Notes: generated from the sequence alone by a model not told the origin. Positions 28,784 to 37,924 are shown, counted from the stretch's first letter. The stretch is 64,000 bases of DNA from Arcticibacter pallidicorallinus (GCF_003002875.1 NZ_PVTH01000005.1:124001-188000); one strand, 5' to 3'. Numbers and translations: made by a program.

Positions 28784-28842
28784 TGGTCAAAAGAGTCTAA
28801 AAATTGGTCACTAATACCGTTTAGACGCTATTTCATACCGTT
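28784..28842 (-). promoter_or_regulatory. candidate hybrid-regulator operator: 21-bp phased direct repeats
   Basis: Between the regulator gene and susC are two pairs of direct repeats, each pair spaced exactly 21 bp: TGACCA (plus-strand TGGTCA at 28784 and 28805) and AACGGTAT (plus-strand ATACCGTT at 28814 and 28835). A 21-bp period is two helical turns, as expected for two AraC-type DNA-binding domains on one DNA face. They lie 145-200 bases upstream of the susC start. Confidence 0.5.
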
Positions 28843-28887
28843 CAGCGATTGACAGGCTTCGTACATAAATTCAGCAAGGAAAAAGCA

Positions 28888-31800
28888 TCATCCTTTTGGG
28901 TGCTTTATAGCTTTGATATAATCAGAGGGACTTACCTGATAACGCGCCTTGAAACAGGAGGTCATATATTTCGGACTACTAAAGCCAGCAGAATAAGCAG
29001 CAGTTGATATATTCTCTTCACCAGCGTCGAAGAGATCCCTTACCTTCTTCAAGCGAACTTCACGCACGAATTCGACAGGCGTGAAATTTGTCAGACCCTT
29101 CAACTTTCGATAAAAGGTAGAACGACTCATACTTAACAAATCCACAATATCATCAATATTAAACTGCGAATCTGCAACCTTGTCCTCTACAATAGTTAAA
29201 ACCTTCGTCAGAAACTTCCGGTCGTTGTCTGTCATGTGTACTTCCGGCTCTTCTGCTTGCAGGACCTGGCCACCCTTGGCAAGAGGGTCTGTAGCCATGT
29301 CCGCCGCTTCCGGATCCCTAAGAAGGGCATTAAACAAGGTTTTCCTTCTGGAGATGATCGTTTGAAGGGCCGCTTCCAATAACTCCGTGCTCACTGGTTT
29401 GGTAAGGTAATAATCAGCACCATAGGTCAGCGCCTGCACGCGACTCTCGACTGAACTTCTGGCAGTGAGCAATACCACGGGGATATGACTTGTCGACTCA
29501 TTATTTTTAATACGATCAAGCAGTTGAATTCCATCCATTTCCGGCATCATCACATCCGACAAAATCAGATCAGGTAAGTCGGCCTTTGCCCTTTCCAGAC
29601 CTTCAAGCCCGTTGCTTGCAGTTGATACCCTATATTGACTGCCAAATTTCAAAGACCAAAATGAGCGTAACTCCGCATTGTCTTCCACGATCAATATAGA
29701 CGGCAAGAGCCCGTCCAGACCTGGGGTACTCCCGCTTCCACTTTCAAATATCTCTACCTCCTGAACTGCCTGTTGCGTGTCATCCGCAACATCAACAAAC
29801 GGAAGCTCTACGGTCAGCGTTGACCCGACTGCCTGGTTGTTAGAAGCATAAATCTTACCACCATGTAACTCAACCAGTTCTTTGGACAATGCCAGTCCAA
29901 TCCCCGAACCCTTCTGTTTTTGGCTACCGTTGTTACCTTCATGATACATCTGGAATATGGTATTCAACTCACTATCCTCTATCCCCGGCCCCTCATCCTT
30001 CACCCGTATGATGAAATATTTCGAATCTGCCGACTTATCTAAAGAGACAAGAACAGAAGATCCGTCATCAGAGAACTTTACGGCGTTTCCAATCAAATTA
30101 TACAACACTATCTCCAGCTTGTCCCGGTCAATACAGGATAGTACCTCAGGGAACGAAGACCGCACGGAGACATCAATCTGCCGCTGTTCCAACGTCTCCC
30201 TAAAATAATCAACCACCATATGAATAAAGCCAGTAATCTCCACCTTTTCGAGACGCAAGGTGGCCTTACCACTCTGAACCTTTCTTAAATCGAGAACATG
30301 GTTAACAAGGCGCAGCATCCGGTGTGCATTCCGGAGGACTATATTTATATACTCCCTGCCCTTATCTGTCAGGTTTTCCCGCTTTTCAATCTCTTCACTG
30401 GGACTTACTATCAAAGTCAGAGGCGTCCTTAGCTCGTGCGAAATCTGCGTAAAAAAGTTAAGCTTCAAATCAGCAAACTGTTTTTCCACCTCAATTTTCT
30501 GTCTTAAACGTAAAACCGTAAGCGTAACTTTTCTGACGGCCAGAGCCGCTGAAATGAAAAGGACCACATAGATTATATAGGCCCACCAAGTTTTCCAGAA
30601 TGGAGGAGATACGATGATGCGAAGCGACCTTGAGGGGGTGTTCAAATACAGTTCATCATTTAAGCTCCTCACTTCAAAGACATAAGAGCCCGGCGGAAGC
30701 TTCGTATAGGTTGCCCCACGCTGACCTTCACTGCTTCTCCACACGTTGTCAAAACCCACCAGTCTGTACATATATTTATCTTTGCCGGTCGAATGGAAGT
30801 CCAATACAGCAAAATCAATACCTATTACATTCTGATCATGCGCAAGCCTTATTTCTGATGTGTGGTTTATCGAGTACTGTAAGGGTGACCCCTCAGAAGG
30901 AACAAGTTCCTGACTATTAACATGAAAAGCAGTGAAGGCCATCTCAGCCTTAATCTTAGATGTTCTGATACGTTGCGGATCAAAGGAAATAAAGCCGGAA
31001 GCAGTGCCAAATACAATCTCACCATTCTGCCTTTTAGCCAGTGTTGCTTCAGAAAACACCACCTTCTCAAGCCCGTCATCCTCACTGAAATTTTGAATTT
31101 TTCTTTTAGAGATAGAAAACTTGCTGAGGCCATTTTGAGTACCAATCCATAAGTTCTTATGATTATCCTCCAGGCAGCTCAGCAGATAGTCGCTGGGTAG
31201 TCCATCACGGACCGAATAGTTAGTAAACGACAAACTTTCCAGCGGATTACCTCTTGAAGCAAGGTTTAGTCCGCCTGTTGACGTCAGCACCCACATGTCA
31301 TTATTCGAATCCCGGAAGATAAACTGCACATCATTCCCTCCTAAGCTACAGATGTCACCCGGCTTTTTACTGTAAGAACGAAACTCATAAGAATCCGGAG
31401 AGCCACTTTCCGGATCAAAGATCAACAAGCCATCCGTCGTCCCAATCCAGATCAGGCCATTTGCATCTTTTGCCATATGCCTGATTTTACGAAAGCCCTC
31501 ACGGGGATAATTTTTAAAGGCGTTTTTTAGCGTCCTGAACTTCGTTCCCCCGCTGCCTTCCGTAATTAATATCAGGCCATTTTCGAAAGAACCGGCCCAC
31601 AATCTCCCGGCTCTGTCTTCAAGCAAACAGTAGATCGACCTGCTGCTAATGGCGCCAGGATCCCTTGGCTGCGGCGTGTATTGAGTAACAGTGCCATCCC
31701 GGCCAATATCACCGCTGACCTGTGCTTTAACAAGGCCGTTCGCTTTAGTACCCAGCCAAAACCGCCCTTTAGAGTCCTCCAGCATAGTGTAAATACCCGC

Positions 31801-33261
31801 TTTGTTAGCGAACCTATTTTTCCAAACATCCGCTATCAGGGCATCACCATCCTGCACGAACAACGATCCCGCCCTTGTACCAATCCATAGACGATCCTTT
31901 TTATCCACCAGCAAACCTCTAACATAGTTTTCTTCCGGGGAAGCCGCCTCACTTACAACAACATTTTTGACAAATCTCTGCTCCTGGAAGATGATTTTAT
32001 TGACGCCGTCGTAGCCCCCCGCCACCCATAAAACACCTAAAGGATCACAGAATACCTGCGTAATATTTTGCGAGGAATGCGCATACCGTCTGTCCAGTTG
32101 CGATTGCAGCGTCAAAAGAGTTTTCTTGCTTCGTTCGTAAAAATACAGATGACGACCAAGAGCTATCCACACACGCGAGTCATTATCCTCAAATATGGGC
32201 AGACCGATCCTCTGAGCGCTCGGTGGGTAGCTTTCCTTCGGTAACAAGTATTGAGTGTCTCCCGAATCCGGATCAAAACGTATCACGCCAAAGCTCGCCG
32301 ACCTGAGCCATATATTTCCGGCCCGATCTTCATATACTTGCAAGATTGATGAGCCATCTTTCACTTTCATGAGCAACTCGACCGAGCCGCCGGTGGAAAC
32401 ACGATACAATTCACCACCTGACGTGGCACAGTAAAGCCTCCTTCTTTTTTTAGATGCCAGAATGCTGGTTGTAGACGAGGATAACGCTTTTACATGTTTT
32501 ATCCTTTTTAAGCTTTTGCTGACAGAAACCAGGGCTCCGCGGCTATCTCTAATCCATAAATCCGGTCCGACTTCCGCTATTTCAGCCGTCTCACCATGCA
32601 GCCCGAAGGCCTTGGATACATACTTTCCCTGTGATTTTTCCAGAAGAACGGCGCCCTTTTTTGTTCCCACCCATTTATTTCCTGAGCTGTCGCTGTAAAG
32701 GAAATTGATAACATTGGACGGCAGTTTCTTTTGTACAGCGGCATTCTCGGCAAAAATGGTATAACCAGTTCTACCCTCACTGTGACTAACCAGGAAAATG
32801 CCGACATCCGACTGCAACCATACTTCGCCGTCCTCAAGCAGGAGGATTTTAGAAAACTGCACCCTGTCAAGAGACTCCCTCTTCAGTATTTCCGAAAGCG
32901 ATTGAATCTGTTGAGACCGCTTGTTGAACCGATAGATTCGTTTGTCATAAGCCCTCAACCAAAGGTTTTCACCCCGAAAATCTTCCTTTATCTGATCAAT
33001 CCGGTTACTCTTCAAGCTCGACCTGTCCCCGGGATACGATTTAAAGGTAATAAACCGACTGCCATCGAAGCGACTGATGCCAGCCCAGGAGGCAAACCAC
33101 ATAAATCCTTCCTTGTCCCGGATAATGTCGGTGATCCTGTTATCCGACAGCCCTTCAGCGGTCGAATAATGACTTACATGAGTGATCGCCTGTGAAAAGG
33201 CCGAAGTCGCAGAAAGGAGCAGTAGGGAAAACAGAAGAATGACCTTTTTGAATAAAAGCAT
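28888..33261 (-). CDS. hybrid two-component system regulator (HTCS) of the PUL
   Basis: A single-chain sensor, kinase and transcription factor of about 1457 residues. In order: signal peptide (MLLFKKVILLFSLLLLSAT), periplasmic two-bladed propeller of many reg_prop repeats (first: GLSDNRITDIIRDKEGFMWF), a Y_Y_Y domain (YMYRLVGFDNVWRSSEGQR), one membrane helix (WWAYIIYVVLFISAALAV), HisKA with His in FFTQISHELRTPLTL, HATPase (NLIGNAVKFSD, DEGPGIED, GSGIGLALS), a receiver with Asp in LILSDVMMPEMDG, and an AraC HTH (MSRSTFYRKLKGLTNFTP; YSAGFSSPKYMTSCFK). It should sense an oligosaccharide in the periplasm and activate susC. The ATG at 33261 starts a good signal peptide; 33294 is an in-frame alternative. 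Confidence 0.95.
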   Translation of the reverse strand: MLLFKKVILLFSLLLLSATSAFSQAITHVSHYSTAEGLSDNRITDIIRDKEGFMWFASWAGISRFDGSRFITFKSYPGDRSSLKSNRIDQIKEDFRGENLWLRAYDKRIYRFNKRSQQIQSLSEILKRESLDRVQFSKILLLEDGEVWLQSDVGIFLVSHSEGRTGYTIFAENAAVQKKLPSNVINFLYSDSSGNKWVGTKKGAVLLEKSQGKYVSKAFGLHGETAEIAEVGPDLWIRDSRGALVSVSKSLKRIKHVKALSSSTTSILASKKRRRLYCATSGGELYRVSTGGSVELLMKVKDGSSILQVYEDRAGNIWLRSASFGVIRFDPDSGDTQYLLPKESYPPSAQRIGLPIFEDNDSRVWIALGRHLYFYERSKKTLLTLQSQLDRRYAHSSQNITQVFCDPLGVLWVAGGYDGVNKIIFQEQRFVKNVVVSEAASPEENYVRGLLVDKKDRLWIGTRAGSLFVQDGDALIADVWKNRFANKAGIYTMLEDSKGRFWLGTKANGLVKAQVSGDIGRDGTVTQYTPQPRDPGAISSRSIYCLLEDRAGRLWAGSFENGLILITEGSGGTKFRTLKNAFKNYPREGFRKIRHMAKDANGLIWIGTTDGLLIFDPESGSPDSYEFRSYSKKPGDICSLGGNDVQFIFRDSNNDMWVLTSTGGLNLASRGNPLESLSFTNYSVRDGLPSDYLLSCLEDNHKNLWIGTQNGLSKFSISKRKIQNFSEDDGLEKVVFSEATLAKRQNGEIVFGTASGFISFDPQRIRTSKIKAEMAFTAFHVNSQELVPSEGSPLQYSINHTSEIRLAHDQNVIGIDFAVLDFHSTGKDKYMYRLVGFDNVWRSSEGQRGATYTKLPPGSYVFEVRSLNDELYLNTPSRSLRIIVSPPFWKTWWAYIIYVVLFISAALAVRKVTLTVLRLRQKIEVEKQFADLKLNFFTQISHELRTPLTLIVSPSEEIEKRENLTDKGREYINIVLRNAHRMLRLVNHVLDLRKVQSGKATLRLEKVEITGFIHMVVDYFRETLEQRQIDVSVRSSFPEVLSCIDRDKLEIVLYNLIGNAVKFSDDGSSVLVSLDKSADSKYFIIRVKDEGPGIEDSELNTIFQMYHEGNNGSQKQKGSGIGLALSKELVELHGGKIYASNNQAVGSTLTVELPFVDVADDTQQAVQEVEIFESGSGSTPGLDGLLPSILIVEDNAELRSFWSLKFGSQYRVSTASNGLEGLERAKADLPDLILSDVMMPEMDGIQLLDRIKNNESTSHIPVVLLTARSSVESRVQALTYGADYYLTKPVSTELLEAALQTIISRRKTLFNALLRDPEAADMATDPLAKGGQVLQAEEPEVHMTDNDRKFLTKVLTIVEDKVADSQFNIDDIVDLLSMSRSTFYRKLKGLTNFTPVEFVREVRLKKVRDLFDAGEENISTAAYSAGFSSPKYMTSCFKARYQVSPSDYIKAIKHPKG

Positions 33262-33299
33262 GTTACAGATCCAACCTTCGAGACGCATACACATGTGTC

Positions 33300-33401
33300 T
33301 TATTCTTGTTCATCAATTGTTTCCATGTCGATTCCCGTACCATCAGGCAAACCGCTTTGTTCGATGCTCTTAGTTGTGATTTTTGATGTATGCTTATTCA
33401 T
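33300..33401 (-). pseudogene. degraded remnant of a second GHKL ATPase gene
   Basis: A 33-codon frame begins MNKHTSKITTKSIEQSGLP, identical in its first 19 residues to the GHKL protein starting at 21420, then jumps directly to DGTGIDMETIDEQE, which matches residues about 59-69 of the full protein (DNGTGIDIETIDD), and stops. So codons for about 40 residues were deleted internally and everything after residue about 69 is gone. Both preserved parts also align at DNA level (51/55 and 27/32 positions). It lies only 38 bases upstream of the ATG chosen for the hybrid regulator. Confidence 0.85.
33347..33401. repeat. 55-bp direct repeat, right copy
   Basis: Pairs with 21366-21420, same orientation, four mismatches. 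Together they flank about 11.9 kb containing the whole pectinesterase/SusD/SusC/HTCS locus. Confidence 0.9.
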
Positions 33402-33424
33402 TTGTTGTATAGGTTGCTGATATT

Positions 33425-33586
33425 CTACCCTTCCATATCTAATACTGATTTCCCGTTGGAAGAACAATCGCAATATACAAACTCTCTTCCATCACCTGCG
33501 ACACATACGCTCATGTTGATCACCCCTAAGCGAGTGCCTGGACCCGATGTAAGAAGAGACGAGGACGTAAAGAGTTTTTGATCCAT
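33425..33586 (-). CDS. small ORF of unknown function (53 aa)
   Basis: An ATG at 33586 opens a 53-codon frame beginning MDQKLFTSSSLLTSGPGT and containing VCVAGDGREFVYCDCSSN. I do not recognise it. It is the only sizeable minus-strand frame in the otherwise empty stretch 33402-33670, beside the GHKL remnant, and could be chance or another gene fragment. Confidence 0.2.
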   Translation of the reverse strand: MDQKLFTSSSLLTSGPGTRLGVINMSVCVAGDGREFVYCDCSSNGKSVLDMEG

Positions 33587-33670
33587 TTAGCAGAATTCTA
33601 TATTAATGAGTGGATTTTGCACGACGGATTTTCTAACTACCTTAAAGAGTACAGCCTATCTCAATAAACT

Positions 33671-34585
33671 TCAATTAAAAGAACGCCTGAAATCCAAAGG
33701 CGACACACTGGTTTTGAGCTTAAAAAGTTTAGTAAAAGACTGGGGATGTTCGAACCCTAATTCATACGCTATCTCACTTATCGACGCATGGCTTGTCGAT
33801 AGCTGCTCCTTTGCCTTTTCAATCAAGTGGCTATGAATGTGCTGTTGCGCATTCTGTCCCGTAAGTGAGCGCAGCATATCACTTAAATAACTTCCACTAA
33901 CATTCAACTGCGCAGAAAGAAATTGAACAGTGGGAAGCCCATGCTTTTGTGAGTGTGTTGACTGAAAGTAGCCCTGCAAAATCTCTTCAACTTTTTGAAG
34001 CAGATCACTGCTTACCGCCTTACGGGTGATGAACTGCCGGTTGTAGAACCGGTTCGCGTAATTCAGCAGCAATTCAATCTGAGAAATAACAACATCCTGG
34101 CTGAAATTATCAATTCGGTCTCTTAGCTCCTCTTCAATACTTTGAAAAACAGCAATGATCGTGTCTTTCTCTTTCTCCGATAAGTGCAACGCTTCATGGA
34201 TAGAATACGAGAAAAAACCGTACTCTTTGATTTTCCTGGCGAGTTCGTAGCCAAGTAAAAAGTCAGGGTGAAAAAGCAAAGTATAGCCAGATTGATCACT
34301 GAGTGGTACATGGCCTCCTGTGATTTGATTCGGCGAAACAAAAAACATTCCTCCCTCGTCAAAATCGTAGTAATGCTGCCCATATTTGAACTTTCCCTGG
34401 AAGTTCATCTTATAGGAGATCTTGTAAAAACTTAAGATGTGAGGACTGGGGAGTTTTTCCAGCGGAATGGTACCATCCGCATTGTTTATTAAGCTCACCA
34501 ATGGGTGCACAGGAGCTGGCATACCCAGCGCCTTATGCAACCTTGATAAAGAATTGAATCTATGGTTAGACAGGTCATTCTTCAT
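33671..34585 (-). CDS. AraC family transcriptional regulator
   Basis: A 304-residue regulator with an N-terminal sensing domain (YGQHYYDFDEGGMFFVSPNQ) and a C-terminal AraC double helix-turn-helix: VQFLSAQLNVSGSYLSDMLR, then SISEIAYELGFEHPQSFTKL. Cytoplasmic, ligand unknown. It lies nine bases downstream of the alpha/beta hydrolase gene, so the two are likely one transcript. It is a clear paralogue of the AraC half of the chimeric protein at 44036-45214, with more than half of positions identical by eye and the same order of motifs. Confidence 0.93.
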   Translation of the reverse strand: MKNDLSNHRFNSLSRLHKALGMPAPVHPLVSLINNADGTIPLEKLPSPHILSFYKISYKMNFQGKFKYGQHYYDFDEGGMFFVSPNQITGGHVPLSDQSGYTLLFHPDFLLGYELARKIKEYGFFSYSIHEALHLSEKEKDTIIAVFQSIEEELRDRIDNFSQDVVISQIELLLNYANRFYNRQFITRKAVSSDLLQKVEEILQGYFQSTHSQKHGLPTVQFLSAQLNVSGSYLSDMLRSLTGQNAQQHIHSHLIEKAKEQLSTSHASISEIAYELGFEHPQSFTKLFKLKTSVSPLDFRRSFN

Positions 34586-34594
34586 ATTATCTGT

Positions 34595-35524
34595 TTATGA
34601 TTTACTTTCAATGCTGCCTAATGCACCCTTTACCCCGTTAAGGCTTTTCTTTGCTTGTTCCCAGCTTGAATCGTTTGGATCCAGTGTACTCCGAATATAC
34701 GCAAGAATGGTTTCACATACAAAAGCAACACGCTCCGGATCTTCGTCACTTGTCTCGAGCGCATCATAACCAGAAATGCCACCAAAGATGTGTTCAGCGC
34801 CAAACACAGTCAGCAGATCCTTCGGGCCAGGACTTAGATGATAAGCGTCCGCACGCCAGTTGTCCACATCAGAGAACATGTGGTTTTTGTCTTTGTCGCC
34901 GTTGACTATGAGCGCTGGTAATGTCATGGTGCTAAAATCGGAAGCTGCCAACACAGGATAATGATGTCTGGCTGCTCCGGTCAATCCTTCAGGACCGCCA
35001 GGTAAACCAATCAGTACAGGAGCCTTTATCCTGGGTTCTTTTAAATTCAATATTTTTCCTGTCAAAGGATCCTTCACTTCCATGCCAGCAAGCATCGCAA
35101 CAGTATGGCCGCCTAAAGAATGGCCAATAGCAGCAACTTTTGCTTTATCAACTCTTCCGTTTAACCCTGGTACTGTGGAAATGATTTCGTCCAAATGATC
35201 CATGATGAATATCATGTCCCCCGGCCGCGAGCTCCAAAACAAGGGTGCTTCGGGAAGAGATGAAGGAAGCGCAAGTGCTTTTGAATTTTGATGAGTAGGT
35301 TGAATGACTACAAAGCCTTCTGCGGCAAAAAAATCTACAATGGGACCATATCCTCTGTACGAAGAGAGAAAGTTGGAGGCACCATGCCCGTGCGAAAGAA
35401 GAATGACCGGCAGGTTGCTTCCGCTTGCTGGAAAGGAAACTTTTATTTCCAGGTCTACGTGACGGCCGGGGACTGGTAATACAACCGGACTAAAGCTGAT
35501 GATGGGTGTTTTTGACTGTTTCAT
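34595..35524 (-). CDS. alpha/beta hydrolase
   Basis: A 309-residue cytoplasmic hydrolase. The nucleophile elbow is GHSLGG (IGHSLGGHTVAM), the oxyanion region ILLSHGHGASN precedes it, and a late GAEHIFGG supplies the likely catalytic His. The segment SYRGYGPIVDFFAAEGFVV resembles chlorophyllase/platelet-activating-factor acetylhydrolase-like enzymes. No signal peptide. Start at ATG 35524 (MKQSKTPIISFSP); an in-frame start at 35551 would add nine residues. Substrate unknown. Confidence 0.85.
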   Translation of the reverse strand: MKQSKTPIISFSPVVLPVPGRHVDLEIKVSFPASGSNLPVILLSHGHGASNFLSSYRGYGPIVDFFAAEGFVVIQPTHQNSKALALPSSLPEAPLFWSSRPGDMIFIMDHLDEIISTVPGLNGRVDKAKVAAIGHSLGGHTVAMLAGMEVKDPLTGKILNLKEPRIKAPVLIGLPGGPEGLTGAARHHYPVLAASDFSTMTLPALIVNGDKDKNHMFSDVDNWRADAYHLSPGPKDLLTVFGAEHIFGGISGYDALETSDEDPERVAFVCETILAYIRSTLDPNDSSWEQAKKSLNGVKGALGSIESKS

Positions 35525-35738
35525 TTTACTAGTTGATTTTGATATAGTCAAAGATCAGCAGCCCACGACTCCCCGACTTAGTGAAATTGGGGCATTACTT
35601 AGCCAAATATTGCCTCCCCTATGGCAGGTTGTATCAATGGGTCCATGTTCCCTTCCATTATTTATCGAAAAACATATATCTTTAATATATGAGAATGACC
35701 GTAATGTTATAATAAACTTTCAAGTCCTTTAAGACCAA

Positions 35739-35754
35739 TGTCCCGCAGCGGACA
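35739..35754. promoter_or_regulatory. short inverted repeat upstream of the PhyH gene
   Basis: TGTCC-CGCAGC-GGACA lies 36 bases before the dioxygenase start in an AT-rich divergent intergenic region (35525-35789). Its position suits an operator. The factor is unknown. Confidence 0.3.
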
Positions 35755-35789
35755 CTAATATCTTATTGTCTGATTTTTTCTTAAACATT

Positions 35790-36569
35790 ATGCACAACAT
35801 TTTAAATCCCGAACAAATACAATCTTTCATTTCAGAAGGTTTCGTCCGCATCGATAACGCGTTCTCGTCCGATCTTGCAGTCGAAGCAAGAAATATCCTA
35901 TGGAAAGATATACCAGCTGACCCAAACGATAACACCACGTGGACACTGCCCGTGGTAAGGTTAGGTATGTATTTCCAGGAACCATTTATCAAGGCTGCCA
36001 ATAGCGATGTACTTCATAGTGCCTTCGATCAACTGGTTGGAGAAGGAAAATGGATACCCTGCATGAGTATGGGTTCATTTCCTGTTCGATTCCCTTCTGA
36101 GGCAGATTCAGGCGATACCGGCTGGCATGTCGATGCCGGATTTCCCGGCGACGATCCAAACGACTTTTTTACTTACCGGATCAATTTAAATTCCAATGGA
36201 CGTGGCCTGCTGATGTTGTTTCTGTTTTCCAATGTAAGTGAACACGATGCACCCACCAGGATCTTGAAAGGCTCACATCTTGATGTTGCCAGATTGCTCG
36301 AAGGAAAAGGTGAAAATGGGCTCTCATTCATGGAATTAGCAATGAAGATATCCAGTTTACCGAAGAGAGAGGAAATACTTGCTGTCGGACCAGCTGGAAC
36401 AGTATACCTTTGTCACCCGTTCCTAGTTCACGCTGCACAGCGTCATTGTGGCAAGGTTCCAAAGTTCATGGCTCAACCGCCCCTGTTATTAAGGCAGAGT
36501 TTCAATATCAGTGGCGAAGGTCCTTTTGGACCGGTCGAGCAAGCCATTCGAAATGCTTTGAATCTCTAG
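35790..36569 (+). CDS. phytanoyl-CoA dioxygenase (PhyH) family protein
   Basis: Fe(II)/2-oxoglutarate-dependent oxygenase of 259 residues. The iron-binding facial triad is visible as the HxD motif in GWHVDAGFPG and the distal His in CHPFLVHAAQRH. ILNPEQIQSFISEGFVRI is the typical first helix and strand. Family members hydroxylate small molecules. The ATG at 35790 is preferred; an in-frame TTG at 35766 is possible but unlikely. Divergent from the hydrolase gene. Confidence 0.88.
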   Translation: MHNILNPEQIQSFISEGFVRIDNAFSSDLAVEARNILWKDIPADPNDNTTWTLPVVRLGMYFQEPFIKAANSDVLHSAFDQLVGEGKWIPCMSMGSFPVRFPSEADSGDTGWHVDAGFPGDDPNDFFTYRINLNSNGRGLLMLFLFSNVSEHDAPTRILKGSHLDVARLLEGKGENGLSFMELAMKISSLPKREEILAVGPAGTVYLCHPFLVHAAQRHCGKVPKFMAQPPLLLRQSFNISGEGPFGPVEQAIRNALNL

Positions 36570-36578
36570 GTGTCACCC

Positions 36579-36616
36579 AGATTACCAAATGTGTCGGATG
36601 ACATATTTGGTAATCT
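36579..36616 (+). terminator. hairpin after the PhyH gene
   Basis: AGATTACCAAATGTGTC pairs with GACATATTTGGTAATCT (one mismatch, four-base loop), starting nine bases after the stop. There is no T-run, so it may be a processing or stability hairpin. The rest of the gap to 37022 holds one small ORF and a second weak hairpin. Confidence 0.45.
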
Positions 36617-36764
36617 TCAGTATTAGCAATTGCGACTATCCCTGAACCAGTTTCACGGCTCAGTGTGCGAACTAAGCACAGTCTCTCAATCGCACATTTA
36701 TGCACCCTCCCGTATTAACTAAAGTATATCAGCGTTGAAGAAGAAAAGCCCGTTGAGAGGGGGG

Positions 36765-36953
36765 ATGAAATTATTTGAAGTTCCAGCACCAGGCAGGATT
36801 TCTTTTTATGATTTACAGATAGCAGCCGGAGATTTCTCTGCACTTCAACAGGCCGAAAGGGTCCGATATATAGAAGTTGAAGATCGATACAGCAGATCAA
36901 AACGCAGGCGTATCTATGTGAGAGATAAGTCCAATCCGGCAAACTGGATATAG
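36765..36953 (+). CDS. small hypothetical protein (62 aa)
   Basis: Begins MKLFEVPAPGRISFYDLQIA at ATG 36765, preceded by a purine-rich GAGAGGGGGG; an in-frame TTG at 36735 would add ten residues. The C-terminal half is strongly charged (RYSRSKRRRIYVRDK). I recognise no domain. The hairpin directly after it gives weak support that it is transcribed. Confidence 0.35.
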   Translation: MKLFEVPAPGRISFYDLQIAAGDFSALQQAERVRYIEVEDRYSRSKRRRIYVRDKSNPANWI

Positions 36954-36986
36954 GAGTCAAAGATTCTAAGTCTTCTACTCCCTTTT
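36953..36986 (+). terminator. weak terminator after the small gene
   Basis: GGAGT at 36953-36957 can pair with ACTCC at 36977-36981, with a short inner stem, followed by CTTTT. Confidence 0.3.
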
Positions 36987-37022
36987 CAGATCAATACTAT
37001 GTAACGACCCTCGACTTCCCCC

Positions 37023-37778
37023 CTATCCATCAAACCTATCCAACAACTTAATCAACGTCGCAAAATCCTTCGGATACGGAGCCTCCACAACTATCTCCTC
37101 TTCCTCATTGATCTTAAACGTCAACTGCTTCGCATGCAGCGCAAACCTCTTCATAATCGGCAGCTCCTCCTGATCCTTGCCTAACCTATACCCCCTCTTG
37201 ATCTCCGACAGAAACACCGGCTGACCACCATACATATCATCTCCCGCAATACACGCCCGCTGCGTAGCCAGGTGAATCCTGATCTGGTGCATCCTTCCCG
37301 TGATCGGCTGACACTCCACCAGCGTATAATGCTTATAATACTTCAACGAATTAAAGATCGTCTCCGCAGCCTTTCCCTCTTGCCTGCTGATACTCACATT
37401 CTTATTCCCCAAGTTCAAAATAGGCAAATTCACATGAACATCCTCAAACGTATGCGTCCCGTTCACCACGGCATGGTACACCTTCTTCACTTTCCTGTGC
37501 TCAAACTGCATAGAAACCAATCTGTATGTTGCCGGGTTCTTGGCAATGATCAGACAGCCTGAAGTTTCTTTATCCAACCGGTGACAAACCTGTGCATCCG
37601 GAGAATACTGCCGCGCTAAGCGGAGCATGCTGATCTCCCCTCCTTCGCGTTCGTCAAGAGAGCTGATAAAAGGTGGTTTATTTACAACCAGTAAGTCGTC
37701 ATTTTCAAACAGGACCAAATCCTGTATCTTAGGAATTTTCACAGCGCAAAAATACGGATTACTTTCTGAAATCTTCAT
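37023..37778 (-). CDS. RluA family pseudouridine synthase
   Basis: RNA uridine-to-pseudouridine isomerase of 251 residues. The catalytic Asp sits in VCHRLDKETSGCLI; LVVNKPPFISSL, MHQIRIHLA and FALHAKQLTF are the other RluA blocks. No S4 domain is seen at the N-terminus. Start at ATG 37778 (MKISESNPYF); the frame is open further upstream to 37880, but those residues do not look like the family. Target rRNA or tRNA position unknown. Divergent from nrdD. Confidence 0.9.
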   Translation of the reverse strand: MKISESNPYFCAVKIPKIQDLVLFENDDLLVVNKPPFISSLDEREGGEISMLRLARQYSPDAQVCHRLDKETSGCLIIAKNPATYRLVSMQFEHRKVKKVYHAVVNGTHTFEDVHVNLPILNLGNKNVSISRQEGKAAETIFNSLKYYKHYTLVECQPITGRMHQIRIHLATQRACIAGDDMYGGQPVFLSEIKRGYRLGKDQEELPIMKRFALHAKQLTFKINEEEEIVVEAPYPKDFATLIKLLDRFDG

Positions 37779-37924
37779 CTGCCAGTAAACAGCGGAAAAC
37801 CATGTAATGAAAACAGGCCCCGATTGTTTAAAAAGACCGTTATATATTTCTGCACCCTTTGTTGATAACAAAACTTCCATCAGCAGCCCGATAAGCCCTA
37901 ATCTTGCCGCCCATCCTAAGTTTT

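Noticed and set aside
20170-33401. A phage-defence island around the GHKL ATPase
   Set aside because: The neighbours are carbohydrate-use genes; no nuclease, helicase, toxin or mobile-element gene accompanies it, so the context gives no support.
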